In this document: one piece after another, positions 41,981 through 53,859 of the stretch | How the letters are laid out: each line of letters opens with the position of its first letter | Numbering within the stretch: the first letter of the stretch is position 1 | Origin: Oscarella lobularis | Lineage: Eukaryota; Porifera; Homoscleromorpha; Homosclerophorida; Oscarellidae | Assembly: GCF_947507565.1 (NCBI RefSeq) | Contig: NC_089180.1 | Location: 2,542,001 to 2,606,000 of the forward strand | Direction of reading: 5' to 3' | Length of the DNA stretch: 64,000 nt | Translations under genes and position numbers: made by a program | The notes under the pieces: model-generated | Databases searched by the model: none | Seen by the model: the letters and a program-made list of their open reading frames with translations, nothing else | Told to the model about the DNA's origin: nothing

Positions 41981-44183
41981 CATTTTCCGACGTTCAAGAA
42001 CCTTCTCTTAGAGACCTGCAAGAGAGGTTAGAAAACGTACGATATTTGATCAACGACGAAATGTCGATAATGGGACGGCATCAGCTGTCACTCATACACC
42101 GGCGCCTCTGCCAAGTGCTGCCGCAGGGAGCTTGCGAGTCGTTCGGTGAAATATCTCTAATTTTCTTCGGCGACATGGGACAGTTGCCACCGGTTGGTGA
42201 CTCTTCTTTGTACCGGAGTGCGGCAACCGAAGGATCCGCGACTAATCAAGAACGTCAGCTGTTGACGTTGTCGTACAGCTGACAAAAATCATTTGCCAGT
42301 CCGGTAACGACGAGCTACAGATAAATTTTCGCGACGCCCTGCAAAGGCTTCGCGACGGTTGCCCGTCGTACGACGACTGGGACGATCTGTATATGTCACG
42401 TAACTTTGCACGGCACGATCAGCAGGGAGACGTAAAGACGTCTTTCCGCGATGCTGTTCGGCCATTTTCGTGCAGAGAATGTAGCTGAGTTCAACTTCAT
42501 TTGCCTGAAGAATTCCAACAAACCGTTGGCTGTGATTAACGCCGATCACTGCTGCACCAAGGCGAAAAATGCCAATGAAGAAGACGATGGCGGACTATAC
42601 GCACGCGTTCGTCTTTGCGAAGGCGCGCGTGTTATGCTCTCATCGAATCTCTGGACCAACATGGGCTTGGTCAACGGATCGATGGGATACGTAGTGGCAA
42701 TTTTGTACCAATCAAAACCGCCAGCAGTTCCAACAGCTGTCGTTGTTGAAATGGACAAATACGACGGCCCAACATGCGTTCCCATATGCCCAATCGAGCG
42801 CACATGGCCCAGTTCAACGGGCAATAGCAAGAGTTCATGCAAGCGGCGACAGCTACCAATTCAATTGGCATGGGTTGTCACCGTGAACAATTCGCAAGGT
42901 CTCTCACTACATCGTGCTGTTATTGACATAGGCAAGCGCGAATTTGCACCTGAAATAACCTACGTGGGATTTTCCAGAGTGCGGCATATTAATCATTGCC
43001 TAATTCAAAGCTTTGGTTACGCTCGAATTTCTAATTTGAGCAAATCAAAAAGCTATAAACAGCGATTGAGCGAAGACAAGCGCCTAGACGGTCTAGCTAG
43101 GCGTACTGAAAAAATATTTCAGTCGTTGCCAGCAAGTACCAACGATGATACTGTTCCAGATGATATTAAAAAGTTTTTTAAACATGTGGAAAATGAATCA
43201 GAATCAGAGATTGAAAAAGAGGAGCATAGCAATCATACATAGAGCAAAAAAAGATCGTTGACAATGACAATGCCACAGACATAATTGATGATAATGATAC
43301 CGTCAAAGCGACTAAGACAGCGGCTAAAAAAGCTCCGGATAAAAAACCGTAAGGCAAACGTGCGAGTCGTGCCCGAACAATGTTCCGTTACCACCGGCTG
43401 CAAAGAAACGCCGGACCACTACTACACCGTCTCCGAATCCGTTTCTGCTTCAAATGGGGCGGAAGCAAGAATCGATAGTAGGAGACGGAAGCGAACAGTG
43501 TCGAAAGCAGCATTTGGAACCGAAGATCGCCATTTGGCACTTCGGTGATAGTTAATTTCATGGCAGAATACCAGTCTGTCTTTGAATTATTCTGCTGCAA
43601 CACGGACTATGAAGCTCACATTTCAAACCTACGACAAGAAGAAGCTTGGGCAAACCAAGCTGAAATCCACGCAACTGCAACACTTTTTCAAATTGACGTC
43701 AGTATATATATTTACATGGATGGGTAAAGAGTCGACGTGAAATACATACAAATCGAGGTTTGATATAACTGTTCCGGCGCTAATTAGGCTGCCCGTTAAC
43801 AGAATAGAGATACAACATTATAGAAACCACTTTGATCTGATTGTACCCATTGATCAAAGTGAGTTGTCTTTGGCTTCTCCACGCAAAAGTGCAAAAGCGT
43901 GCGACAAGCCAAAGCTGTTGTGCTCTTCGTTAGCAGCTAATGAAGCTGACCTGCTGATGACCAATGAACAATAGTTACGTCGGCAGGTAAGAGAAGGCAT
44001 TCCAATGAAATGCCTTCTTGGAGGCATTCCAATGAAATGTCTCCTATAATAACACAAAATTTTGGAAATTTTTTATACATCAAAATTTCAACAAATCTTT
44101 GCGGCTCATGAAATGAAAAAAACAATGGTGAAAGTCAATGACTAAAGCTTTTTGAAAACGGCAAATCAAGGTTACGAAAATAT
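41981..44183 (+). pseudogene. Helicase-OTU Helitron fragment, copy B
   Basis: Aligns with 59128-61366 (copy A) at high identity but starts inside the helicase after Walker A. Walker B reads LINDEMSI instead of LIIDEMSM. A deletion near 42260 shifts the frame. KSQG is replaced by NSQG in TVNNSQGLSL. In the OTU domain the GDGNC block is lost through a small deletion (VGDG, then GTCGAAAG, near 43483-43500), removing the catalytic Cys. The C-terminal HFDLIVP His block remains. The two hairpins after the stop are kept (44003-44044). Clearly dead. Confidence 0.85.
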
Positions 44184-44194
44184 GTGTTAGCGAA

Positions 44195-44560
44195 TACTCC
44201 TATATAGCGACCACCTGTCTATTACGACCACTTTCTTTGGGACGGATCGTTCGTAGTGTAAAGTACCTTGTATATAGCGACCACCTGCCTTCTGCTACCA
44301 GCGACCATCCCCCTCTGCACGTTCTTGCACGATTTGCACTGTCTACAGCGACAGCGTAAAGCGCAAACGCGTATCCGGGAAATAAATCTGACAACAAAAT
44401 GTATACGAAGTGCATATAATTCCTTTTATTTTACGTGCCAGGTTTTCGGCGTTCGTCTAATCGGGCGGACCACTTTTGTTTGCTCAAAGAAAAGTGGTCC
44501 TACCTTCCCTTGCACGGAAGACTTGCATAGAAGAAGATCGCACACGTTAATTGCGAAGTA
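44195..44560. repeat. Possible pogo/Tigger terminal remnant
   Basis: TATATAGCGACCACCTGTC, GACCACTTTC and TATATAGCGACCACCTGCC are words common in subterminal regions of pogo/Tigger elements; AAAAGTGGTCC recurs near 44500. No coding sequence. Confidence 0.4.
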
Positions 44561-44639
44561 CAGTGGATGCGCGCGAGCAGCTACAGCTACTGTACTCGCG
44601 TACTTTGTCGTTTATCGGTCTACATACATTCCCGTATCA

Positions 44640-45105
44640 GATGCCGCTTCCTTCTCTTAGAGAAAGGGCGGCATCAGATGCGGTTTATTTACTCAGAGAA
44701 ACGGCGGCATGGGCTGTCTCTTTCGTCTCTAAGAGAAACGGCAGCTTTCGTCTTTAAGAGAAGCGGCATCTCATGCCGCCGTTTCTCTTAAAGACGAAAG
44801 CTGCCGTTTCTCTTAGAGGCGTCATGAAATGCCGCTTTCGACTCTAAGAGAAACGGTGGCATCAGATGCCGTTTTCTTTACTCAGAGAAACGGCGGCATG
44901 GGCTGCCGCTTTCGTCTCTGAGAGAAACGGCGACATGAGATGCCGCTTTCGTCTCTAAGGGAAACGGCACCATGAGATGCTGCTTTCGTCTCTAAGAGAA
45001 ATGGCGACATGAGATGACGGTTTCGTTCCTGAGAGAAACGGCGGCATCAGATGCCGCTTTCGTCTCTAAGAGAAACGGCGCCATGAGATGCCGCTTCCTT
45101 CACGC
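44640..45105. repeat. 37-bp palindromic satellite, array 2
   Basis: Units of the type GAGATGCCGCTTTCGTCTCTAAGAGAAACGGCGCCAT, 37 bp each. At 44731-44814 the array contains a 40-bp inverted pair (AAGAGAAACGGCAGCTTTCG and its complement), marking a strand switch. Same family as 25121-25816. Confidence 0.9.
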
Positions 45106-45516
45106 AAAGTGATTGCATTCTGTGTGTTGACTGGTCGGTTACCCAGATGTCCACAGATTGAACACAAAGCGTGCCTCGAATACGAGAAAGGGAACAGTCC
45201 CGAAGATGTTAAAAGTTGATTAAGTTTGGCCTTATCCTCGCTTCCGACGCCACGGTTTAATTATAAAAACAAGGCAAGTAAATAAATTTATAATGTTAAA
45301 TATATTTTATCTTTAGGTTTAAAAATATGCTTCTCCAAGTTTCAATTATAAAACATGGTAGAAAATATAATTATGAATAAAAATGAATTGTCTTATAACT
45401 AAATTTAGGTTCAAAATTATGCTTCTCTAAGTTTCACGTAAAAAACATTGTAATTATTTGAATTTGTACAAAATAAAATTTGTTTTTAAATTACAATTAG
45501 ATTATGTCGTCGTTCA
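45105..45516. other. AT-rich interval with no gene
   Basis: Very AT-rich (45240-45500), with a pair of related segments (GGTTTAAAAATATGCTTCTCCAAGTTTC and GGTTCAAAATTATGCTTCTCTAAGTTTC, about 100 bp apart). It may be the 3' part of the THAP element. Confidence 0.4.
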
Positions 45517-45985
45517 GAGGTTAGTAGAGGCGTCATCGTCACCAGAACGAGACGTGCCTTCAATTCGCCTAATATCTGTAAAATACGAAGGAATAGAGAA
45601 CGTACATTAGAGAACACGTTGAGATCTTACCCTGCCTCTCTCGCGCTTTTCGTATGCTTCTCTTATTTCCGACTTGTTTCTTTCCTTGAGTCGTCGTCGG
45701 TGCGGCGCCGCTTGAGTATCGTTGGAACGGCATTTCCTTCAATCGAACCCTTTTGGGCCCAAATCCGAGTCACTCCGACACGCAGCATTCGTTAGTGAAG
45801 CAATCGCCGTAAAAATGTTTGATGCATAGCCTCGAGTGCTCCGTTGGCCCCTCCAACCTAGCTCTTGTACGCGTCACCTGATCAGACCACTTTGTGCGTC
45901 TCTCGGGGTCTTTTAGAAAGCAAAAAAGAGATATTCGGTCTTTGCTTGAGCTGCTATAGCTGGCGGCTACGCAGCGTTGAACCAT
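45517..45985 (-). pseudogene. THAP domain gene fragment with short intron
   Basis: Read leftwards from MVQRCVAASYSSSSKD: ISLFCFLKDPERRTKW, TRTRARLEGPTEHSRLCIKHF, YGDCF. This is the THAP zinc finger (C..C..C.xxH), with the second Cys apparently Ser (AAS where AGC is usual). An in-frame TGA follows near 45770; then NAVPTILKRR, one frame over, is the usual post-THAP AVPTI motif. A GT..AG intron of about 53 bp (45578-45630) leads to a short last exon (IRRIEGTSRSGDDDASTN). THAP domains are the DNA-binding heads of P-type transposases. No nuclease domain follows. Confidence 0.6.
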
Positions 45986-46254
45986 TGTGGTCGTAGAGAC
46001 TCAGTAGAGGCAGCCAACTATGCACAGCATGCGTATGCTCGAAAGACTTCCGTTCCACCAATGTCGTGGGTGGAACCCGGATAAGGCGGCACCAGAACAA
46101 AAATTAAAAGCGCTCTACAATCGTGAATGTTTATTTCCATTAAAAAAATGCGTAAAACAAGGTTTTATTCCTCACACTACAGTATAAGTTTATATAATGG
46201 CAACCTTTATAAGTTATATTTATATATATGATTTGTTTAAGAATTGCCCGTTTT

Positions 46255-47500
46255 AATTCAAGTTTTCTCTCGAAGGTGCACCTCTAGTACGTATAAGCTG
46301 TCGCTTTTTCCGGAATTGCAGCAACACTTCTCACTGGCGGCAAAACAGCTCACTCCGTTTTTATGCTACCCCTCAACATCAGTCGCTACGAACGTCCCAC
46401 GTGCACCGTTCAAAAAAACACGGCAAGAGCACGACTTCTTTGCTTGGCCAAAGTTGTCGTGTGGGACGAATGCACCATGGCAAACAAGAAAGCTATGGAG
46501 GCACTAGATCGATCTCTGCGTGACATTCGAAACAACGACGCTCTTGTGGGAGGTTTACCTCTGATTTTCGCAGGACACTTCAGACAGACATTGCCCGTAA
46601 TACCGAAAGGAACAAAAGCTGACGAAATCGCCGCGTGTTTGAAGTACTCCCGCATCATTTGGCCGAAAGTTCGAACACTGCGCTTAACCACCAATATGAG
46701 AGTCCACCTCTACGGAGACCGCGATGTCGGGATCTTACGCGCAGTTGCTCTTGCTAATCGGCAATGGAACGATCCCCACCGACCCTGAAGACGGTCTCAT
46801 CAACGTCCCTTGCTGCACAGTAGTGCAATCTTCGAACGAGCTCATACAAGCCGTTTGTCCTCAACTTCACGAGCACTACAAAAACACAGCCTGACTTGCC
46901 GAACGCGCCATTCTCGCTCCTCGAAATGACGCTGTTAATCAAATAAACGACACTATGCTTCAGCTCATACCAGAAAACGAAAAAGTATATCTGGCCGTCG
47001 ATACGACAATGGAACCAGACGACGCTGTCAACTATCCTACGGAAGTTCTTAAATCGCTGAATCCCCCCGGTCTTCCTGCGTATACCTTGGCTCTGAAGGT
47101 GTGTGCTCCGATTATGCTTCTGCGCAACATCGACGCCCAGAAACTGTGCAACGGAACGAAATTGACCGTTACCCGACTCTGCCCCAACGTCATAGAGGCG
47201 ACAATATGCACAGGGCAGTACGCTGGCGAGAGTGTATTTCTTCCGCGAATCCCTCTAATTTCTTCTGATTCCACTGTTTTGTTCAAGAGACTGCAGTTTC
47301 CCGTCTGGCTGTCCTTTGCAATGACGATAAACAAGTCGCAGGGACAGACATTGAAGACGGTGGGTCTCAGTCTTCAGACAAAATGCTTTGCCCACGGCCA
47401 ATTCTACGTCGCCTGCTCGCGTGCAAGTGCTCCTACTAATTTGTACGTCCTAACAGCATCTCCCAGAACAGCAAACGTTGTCTATCACGAAGTTCTTTAG
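46255..47500 (+). pseudogene. Helitron Pif1-type helicase, 5' truncated
   Basis: Motifs in order: AVAFSGIAATLLTGGKTAHS, LPLNISRYERPTC, VVVWDECTM (Walker B), LDRSLRDIRNND, FAGHFRQTLPVI (usual Asp is His), LRLTTNMRVH, a stop near 46893, AERAILAPRNDAVNQINDT, then an open 181-aa end: CAPIMLLRNIDAQ, CNGTKLTVTR, SFAMTINKSQGQTLK and HGQFYVACSRAS. Walker A and the Rep domain are absent. The frame ends 187 bp before the Helitron 3' terminus, as in autonomous elements. Frameshifts near 46740 and the stop make it inactive. Confidence 0.85.
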
Positions 47501-47654
47501 CGGGACCTTCCCCCTTCCCTTACCCCAACCTAACCTATCCTACGCCCCGAAAGAGGCCAACATTTTTGGGCCACGTGGCGTACGGACCTCCCCGTGGTGT
47601 GGCCTGGGTAACGCCGGCACGTACGCCAGTAAGTAAGTAAGTAATAAATTTAAA

Positions 47655-47687
47655 ACCCCACCCGGGCGAAGCCGGGTAGTCAGCTAG
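47655..47687 (+). mobile_element. Helitron 3' terminus at a tandem junction
   Basis: CCCGGGC-GAA-GCCGGG hairpin, spacer TAGTCAG, CTAG at 47684-47687. The next base begins TCTCTACACTATTAATG, a Helitron 5' start. Confidence 0.9.
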
Positions 47688-50420
47688 TCTCTACACTATT
47701 AATGCCGACGGTCATCTTGGAAAATACGGGACAACGCGCCTAGACGTCGCCATCTTGCCGATTTTGTTGTCGCGAAACCGTCGCCGCGCCGCCATTGCGC
47801 GCCGTTTTTGTGGGCGCGACGCTTCCCTCGCTACTCCGCGCAGTGCAAGAAGCGGTTTTTGGAGCAACAGGGCCCTTTCGGGGTCGCCCGAGCCAGAAGC
47901 CGACCGCCGAAAAGTACGGTACTTTTTCGCAATTGTTCAATAATACGGGGATGTGTTTCACACTTTGTTCTAATGCATACGTGATCTCTGCTCTGTTTTG
48001 CGGCGACCGTGTTCTTCCGTATTATCCCGGTTAGTCGATTGCCTCGCTTGCAACACGATTCTCCGTCCGTCGCTCCGATCTTCGTCGAAAACGCGACCCA
48101 ACGCTCCTGTTTTTCGCTTCCCGTGTCCGCGTTCGCGAACGGATCAGGAACCCCTCTTTGCACGCGATACCAAATGGCCAAAGAGTATTATTTACTGTAC
48201 AAACGGCGGCAACTCACGCAGAAACACCGCCCCAAACGACTCTCACAGCTTTCTTCGCTCTATGCGAAACATACATGTACAATCGAACCGATCCGACGAC
48301 GATCGCGATTTTGTTCGCCAATTGCACTACATTGACGCTGCTCAGTGTTTCACCTTTAAGAAGCGGACGAAGTCCTGGCAACCAAGAAAGCAAGGCCAGC
48401 TCGTATGGTGCGATAACCGACTGACATATTTTAAGAAGGCTAAGAACATCGGAAGGATTTACACAATTCATCCGAAACAACGCGAATGCTTCTACCTTCA
48501 AATGCTCCTCATACACCGCACCGCACCAATATCTTTTCAGAACCTGCGGACTGTCAACGAATCCGTCTTGCCAACTTTTCACGACGCCTGCCTCCGCCTT
48601 GAACTGCTACAAACTGACCATCACTGGGTAGCAACCATGCAAGAAGCCGCTCTCTCAGCCTCCCCTTCGACACCTGTTTGCCGTTCTACTTGCATTCTGC
48701 GATGTCGCTGATCCCGCACCTTTATGGACGCAATTTAAGACACACCTGACTGAGGACATCCGCCACAGACAGATAAGGACTCAACAAAACGATTCTCTTG
48801 ATTATGACGACCGAATGTTTAATGAGTCTCTACTTCTTATTAAAGAAATTCTTGGCACCACCACTGGGCATTCCGTTGCCGATTACTCCCTACCGACGCC
48901 ACACCGCCCGCGTAAGATATTCCGTAAAACAAATCTCGCAAAAAAATTGTTATAATTTCATCATTCGCAGAGACGCCATCAGCTACAATTCCACAAGATA
49001 TTCTCGACGAAACGACGTACGATCGATCTAGACTTCAAGCTTTTGTCGACGAAAACGAACGGAAGTTGGCTGACAAGCAACAAAAAATATTCCGACGGAT
49101 GCATTCTCTCATGGCACAGAACGACAACAAAATTCTTTTCATCGATGCGCCAGGAGGCACGGGGAAAACGTTTTTGCTGAATTTTCTTTTAGCCCGCTAC
49201 CGCGCCCGAGGTTCTATTATCCTCGCTGTTGCCAGCAGCGGCATCGCAGCCCAACTACTCAGCAACGGTGAAACCGCTCAATCTACGTTCAAGATACTTC
49301 TGGATCTGAACTGAACAGACGAACCCACGTGTGCAATTAAAAGCAACTCTTCTCGGGCAACGCTCATTAAACGGTGCTTAGTGATTTTTTGAGCCGAAGC
49401 TACGATGACTAACAAAATCGCGTTTGAAGCTCAACCGTACCCTAAAAGACCTGAGACAAGTGCGGCCAACTTCGGTGGAATCCTCATGGTCATGTCCGGA
49501 GACTTCCGTCAAATACTTCCGGTTATCGCAGGCGGAACTCGAATCAACGAAGTGAACGCGTGTATTAAGTCATCTCGCCTGTGTGACTTTGTCGAAACTC
49601 ATTCTCTCACAAGAAACATGCGAGCACACCTACACGGCGATCACCAGGCCGCGGAATTCTCTCAACTCCCTTCTCGACATTGAAGACGGTCTCATCCCTC
49701 ATGACAACGATCTTAGTCGCATCCCTCCCAATCTTTGCACGTACAGCAACTCTCTAACGTCTCTAATCAACTACGTTTATCCAGAAATCACCGTCAATCA
49801 CGCCAACGTCTCATGGCTAAAAGAGCAATTTTCGCGCCACACAATCAGACAACCAGAGACATTAACGACATAATGCTTCAGCGACTACCCAGGAACTACC
49901 GTTACCTACAACTCGATCGATTCAATACCAGATGACGACAACGCTGCCCTAAACTATCCTCTGGAATTCCTTAACTCTCTTCATCCACAAGGACTACCGC
50001 CACATCTCCTTCAACTCAAAATCGGCGCTTCTTTGATCGTCATGCAAAACATAGGCAACGGCTAGGCAAACGGAACAAGAACAATTCTCAAGCGCATGGC
50101 CAACAAGTGCCTTCAAGTTACCATTGCCACCGGACCTAAAACAGGACAAACGGCTTACTTGCCGATGATTACCGCTCTGTCCCAGCGAAACTCAACTTCC
50201 TTTTACCTTCACTCGCCTTAAATTCCCTGTCCAACTCTGCTTTGCCATGACAATAAACAAGGCAAGGACAAACTCTAAATACCGCTGGACTAGCCCTTAA
50301 CGAATATAGCCACGGGCAATTCTACGTTTGCTGGAGCAGAGTCTCATCCAACAACAAACTTTACATCTTCTCCGAAAACGACACAACCAAAATGCCGTCT
50401 ATACCGAAATCATTTCAACG
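47688..50420 (+). mobile_element. Second Helitron, joined head to tail, degenerate helicase
   Basis: The 5' end is TCTCTACACTATTAATGCCG. Plus-strand helicase pieces: FTFKKRTKSWQPRK, GRIYTIHPKQRECFYLQMLL, LRTVNESVLPTFHDACL, HWVATMQEAALSAS, DYDDRMFNESLLLIKE, RKLADKQQKIFRRMH, FIDAPGGTGKTFLLN (Walker A intact), VASSGIAAQLLSNG, VMSGDFRQILPVI, RAIFAPHNQT and LNEYSHGQFYVCWSRV. This is nearly the full helicase plus the region between Rep and helicase, but with many stops. The Rep HUH motifs were not seen. No 3' terminus was found after 50420. Confidence 0.75.
48180..50400 (+). pseudogene. Helitron Rep/helicase coding remnant
   Basis: Coding evidence as listed for the element. The best uninterrupted pieces are 49066-49314 (Walker A and motif Ia) and about 48330-48700 (pre-helicase linker). 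It is closest, by shared motifs, to the helicases at 27.6 and 46.3 kb rather than to the helicase-OTU family. Confidence 0.75.
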
Positions 50421-50429
50421 TAAGTCTTA

Positions 50430-51430
50430 CATGTATTGATCCATAACATAAACCATCTTCTTTACCAAAATCATATTCTCCGCCCATGCTCTCTATTTTA
50501 TACCGCATATTTACATACATAATTTTATGGGCTGCAAGCGTTTGAACCTCCACGTTTTAATATCCAAGAAACACTAAACACAAGGGAAAAGGAAACAAAA
50601 GGAAATACACACACAAACAGACAAACAGATCAATCCCTGTTGAAGCACCTGACTGAGGTGTCAACAGAGCTAACAGATACACAAACAGAGGAATGGGGAA
50701 CACTTTACGAAGAATAATACGAGCATTCTCGCGCTGGAGACAAACCGCCATATGACGTCGCCAGTACGCGAGAAAGCTATTTTTGTCATTAAAAAAGTCG
50801 ATCGACGGGCGATCGATCTCTTAAGACGACGGCTTCTTGCTCGAGAAAGAAAGGAACCCCGAATGTAATCATCGAAGACTTTTCTCAAGTTTTCTGTGAT
50901 CTCGTGATGTAAGTACTCTTCTTCGCGGTCTTACTTTCGATAGAACCGACGACATTGTGTTCATCAAGCTACTTTCTAACGGAAACAACGAATTTCAAAG
51001 GACACAGCGGCAAACATCTAGAGAAATCGATTCTCTAGATCACGGGTGAGTGCATAAGGACCTCAAATCCGCTCTTTCTTGTTTACTGTTGAGGTAGGAA
51101 ACATCGCGAATTTCGCCGTTGAAGTCACGAGATCATACGAAATCGCTATTGTGAAAAAACCGTTCGAGAAAGTACGTATCGAGGTTATCGCTCTTTTCTC
51201 CCGAAATGCTACCCTAGCGACGATTGTAGTGCTCTCTTGCGGCCCTTTTGCAGCTGTTTCTTTTGTTAAGAGCGTCGAAGGAACGAAGCTAACGGTTCCA
51301 TGACCAATTTCAATGAGTGGGTGTGGCAGTGCTAGAGCGTGTCAGCAGCATATATGTACTTTTTTTCAAGGAATGAACTTCTAAACATATTATTCTTTTG
51401 GGTCATACACAAGTTTTCTGATGTTGTAAT
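50430..51430. other. Interval with no recognised gene
   Basis: Short frames only. A CACAAACAGACAAACAG-type stretch near 50610 is low complexity. Confidence 0.35.
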
Positions 51431-51660
51431 CGCAAGCCATGCTTTTGCATGCCATGCTTTTCACTAACCCAACGAAAGGCGTACGTGATTGTGGCAAAAG
51501 AACCCTTCGCTCTGCTGGACTGTCGTCAGGTTTGTCCAATGTATTTCCTTGCTTTCGTTTAGTGGCTTTCTTTTAGTCTCCGCTAGCGCTTAGCCTCTCA
51601 GGCTTCTCGTCAACGCCGCCGAACGCTCCAGCTTTATTTGTCACGCCCTCTGCCGTTTCT
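51430..51660. repeat. Dispersed repeat, direct copy of 34497-34725
   Basis: Same orientation as the other copy, about 85 percent similar by eye. It is immediately followed by the 54-bp array. Confidence 0.8.
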
Positions 51661-52168
51661 AAGGAACCTTTTGACTGGTCTATGGAATTAATTTCCCCAT
51701 AGATATCGACTCATAAGGAACCTTTTGACTGGTCTATGGAATTAATTTCCCCATAGAGATTGACTCATAAGAAACCTTTTGACAGGTCTTGGGAATTAAT
51801 TTCCCCATATATATCGTCTTCTAAGGAACCTTTTTGACAGGTCTACGGATTAATTTCCCATAGACATCGACCCCTAAGGAACCTTTTCACTGCTCTATGG
51901 AATTAATTTTCCCATAGACATCGACTCCAAAGGAACCTTTTGACTAGTCTATGGAATTGATTTCCCCATAGATATCAACTCATAAGGAACCTTTTGACTG
52001 TTCTATGGAATTAATTTCCCCATAGATATCGACTTCTAAAGAACCTTTTGACAGGTCTATGGAATTAATTTCCCCATAGATATCGACTCCAAAGGAACCT
52101 TTTGACTGGTCTATGGAATTAATTTTCTCATAGATATCGACTTCTAAGGAACCTTTTGACTGATGTTT
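51661..52168. repeat. 54-bp tandem repeat, about 9 copies
   Basis: Unit AAGGAACCTTTTGACTGGTC.. through TATGGAATTAATTTCCCCATA, repeated every 54 bp. The second half of each unit is an imperfect palindrome. 54 is a multiple of 3, and the minus strand stays open over the last copies (51980-52288), encoding 18-residue repeats such as SKGSLEVDIYGEINSIDQ. No independent evidence of expression. Confidence 0.9.
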
Positions 52169-52783
52169 TTTGTTACTGGTTTCATATTTAGATTGAACGA
52201 AGCGATGATGTTTATATGATCTACATTGGAATAGAAATTCTAAGAGCAAAGCGTATTGTAAGCCTTTTGACTTTGTATTGAACTGCAAAGTGCTCCATTG
52301 GCCCTGCAGAAAGCCTTTCCCGCATTACAGAACAACCACTGCGTCTCCAAGTCGTTCGGTCTTCTTCGTCGATTCCGTCGAGACTGTAGAATGGCTTTTC
52401 GTAGGGTCATTCGAGCACTTTTCAAATCAGAACGAAGTAAAACGGCTGCTGTTAGAAATAAGCCAGTCATTTTATCCCACTTCTTGGTGAGACAGGACGA
52501 CCCCGATCAAACGATCTGCTTTAGAACTATGTGCTCAGCATGACAGACAAGCTTGTGAAACTAAAACGAACAAATACAGTAGCCTGTTTCCTTTCAGTTT
52601 GGCAGGCTTTTCAAGATTTCTATTCATAAGCATGGTCATGTTCTGTTGCAGCCTAAAAGTAAGTACTTCCTATTTACGCCAAAGTCATTACAGTAATAAA
52701 CAACACCTTATATCCTTGCTCAAACAACATGTGATCAACTCTGCGGATGTCGTCTTCATTAGGAGCACTTCAGTTGGGGAAAA

Positions 52784-53600
52784 CTAATTAGATTGTTGTA
52801 AAGCATAGTCTTGACTAAGTGTCTTTTGCTTCCTCCATCGTTTGGAATACTTCTTAAATTTATCAACTTGGTGTTCAGGCTTTCTTTTGCGCTGGATAGC
52901 CATGTTGGTCACAGGAAAGCTACCAGTCTCTGGTCTCTCTTCAACAGCAGCTTCTTGAAGACAGCTACTGGCCCGACGTAGCAATGCAACGGCTTTGACA
53001 ATGTCATTCGGCGGCACGCTATCGTTTGAAGCCAAGGCAACAATTGAAGTGCAAAGAGACTTTATCTGAAGTACGCTGTTTTCTCTTTCTGCGATAAATT
53101 AACGTATCATGTCAGAACTTTATTTATACTCACAATAGAACTTACCACTCTCTACCACGCCATCACTGCTGCGAGTCTGAGATAAGGCACTGTCGCCGTC
53201 GGAGTATATGATGGCTCGAGCAGGCGCTGACCAACCGTCAGACTGCCAGTTTTGCGGCAACGCTGCGAGGAAATTTTTCTCTAAATTTCTTCTTTATATC
53301 AAATGTCCACAAGACACTGTGGAAGGACTCATTCTATAGAAGAAAATAAGAAACAGCGGTTTTTGAATGGTATTTTACCGCATTTTGTAGTTTTTCTTCT
53401 TTACAACTCTGTAGTAGATCTCTGTCGAAAAGCTGATCAAAGATGTCTTTCAAAGCGTGAAGAAAGACGTGTGGGAGTTTGGCGCTCGCATCCGGATTGT
53501 ATTTTGCGACGTAGCCAAGCTCGTCGGCATTGGTTCTGTCTGCTTGCCACTTACTGAAGACTATGAGAGGCACATTCAAATTTCATCACTTCGTACTTTC
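52784..53600 (-). pseudogene. Mutator-like (MULE) transposase C-terminal region
   Basis: Read leftwards: YVAKYNPDASAKLPHVF, LKDIFDQLFDRDLLQSCKE, KLQNA, then a GT..AG intron (about 45 bp, 53334-53380) to NESFHSVLWTFDIKKKF. A frame change leads to DGWSAPARAIIYSDGDS, then a second intron (about 53095-53150) to RENSVLQIKSLC and a basic C-terminus ending at 52784. LL..C...K.QN.NES.HS..W..... is the signature of metazoan Mutator-type transposase domains. The splice at VES|ERENS keeps the frame. The catalytic N-terminal part was not found. Confidence 0.55.
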
Positions 53601-53859
53601 TTTTCAGTGATAGGTACACCCTGTCTGGTGCACCCTGTCTGGTACATCATGTCTTTGCTTTTTGCGTTGATAAAGCCATCGCAAACTGGGCCACGATCAC
53701 GCCACGTGCAGGATAGTGAAAACTTTTTAACGGCATTGGAGAATAAGATATAAAATGTCGTAAAACTTTTTAATCGAAGAACGAAAGAATATAGGCAATT
53801 GAAAAATTAACCGCTCATTTAGCGAAAGTTTAATCACTTCACGGTGAAACTGGGCAACC

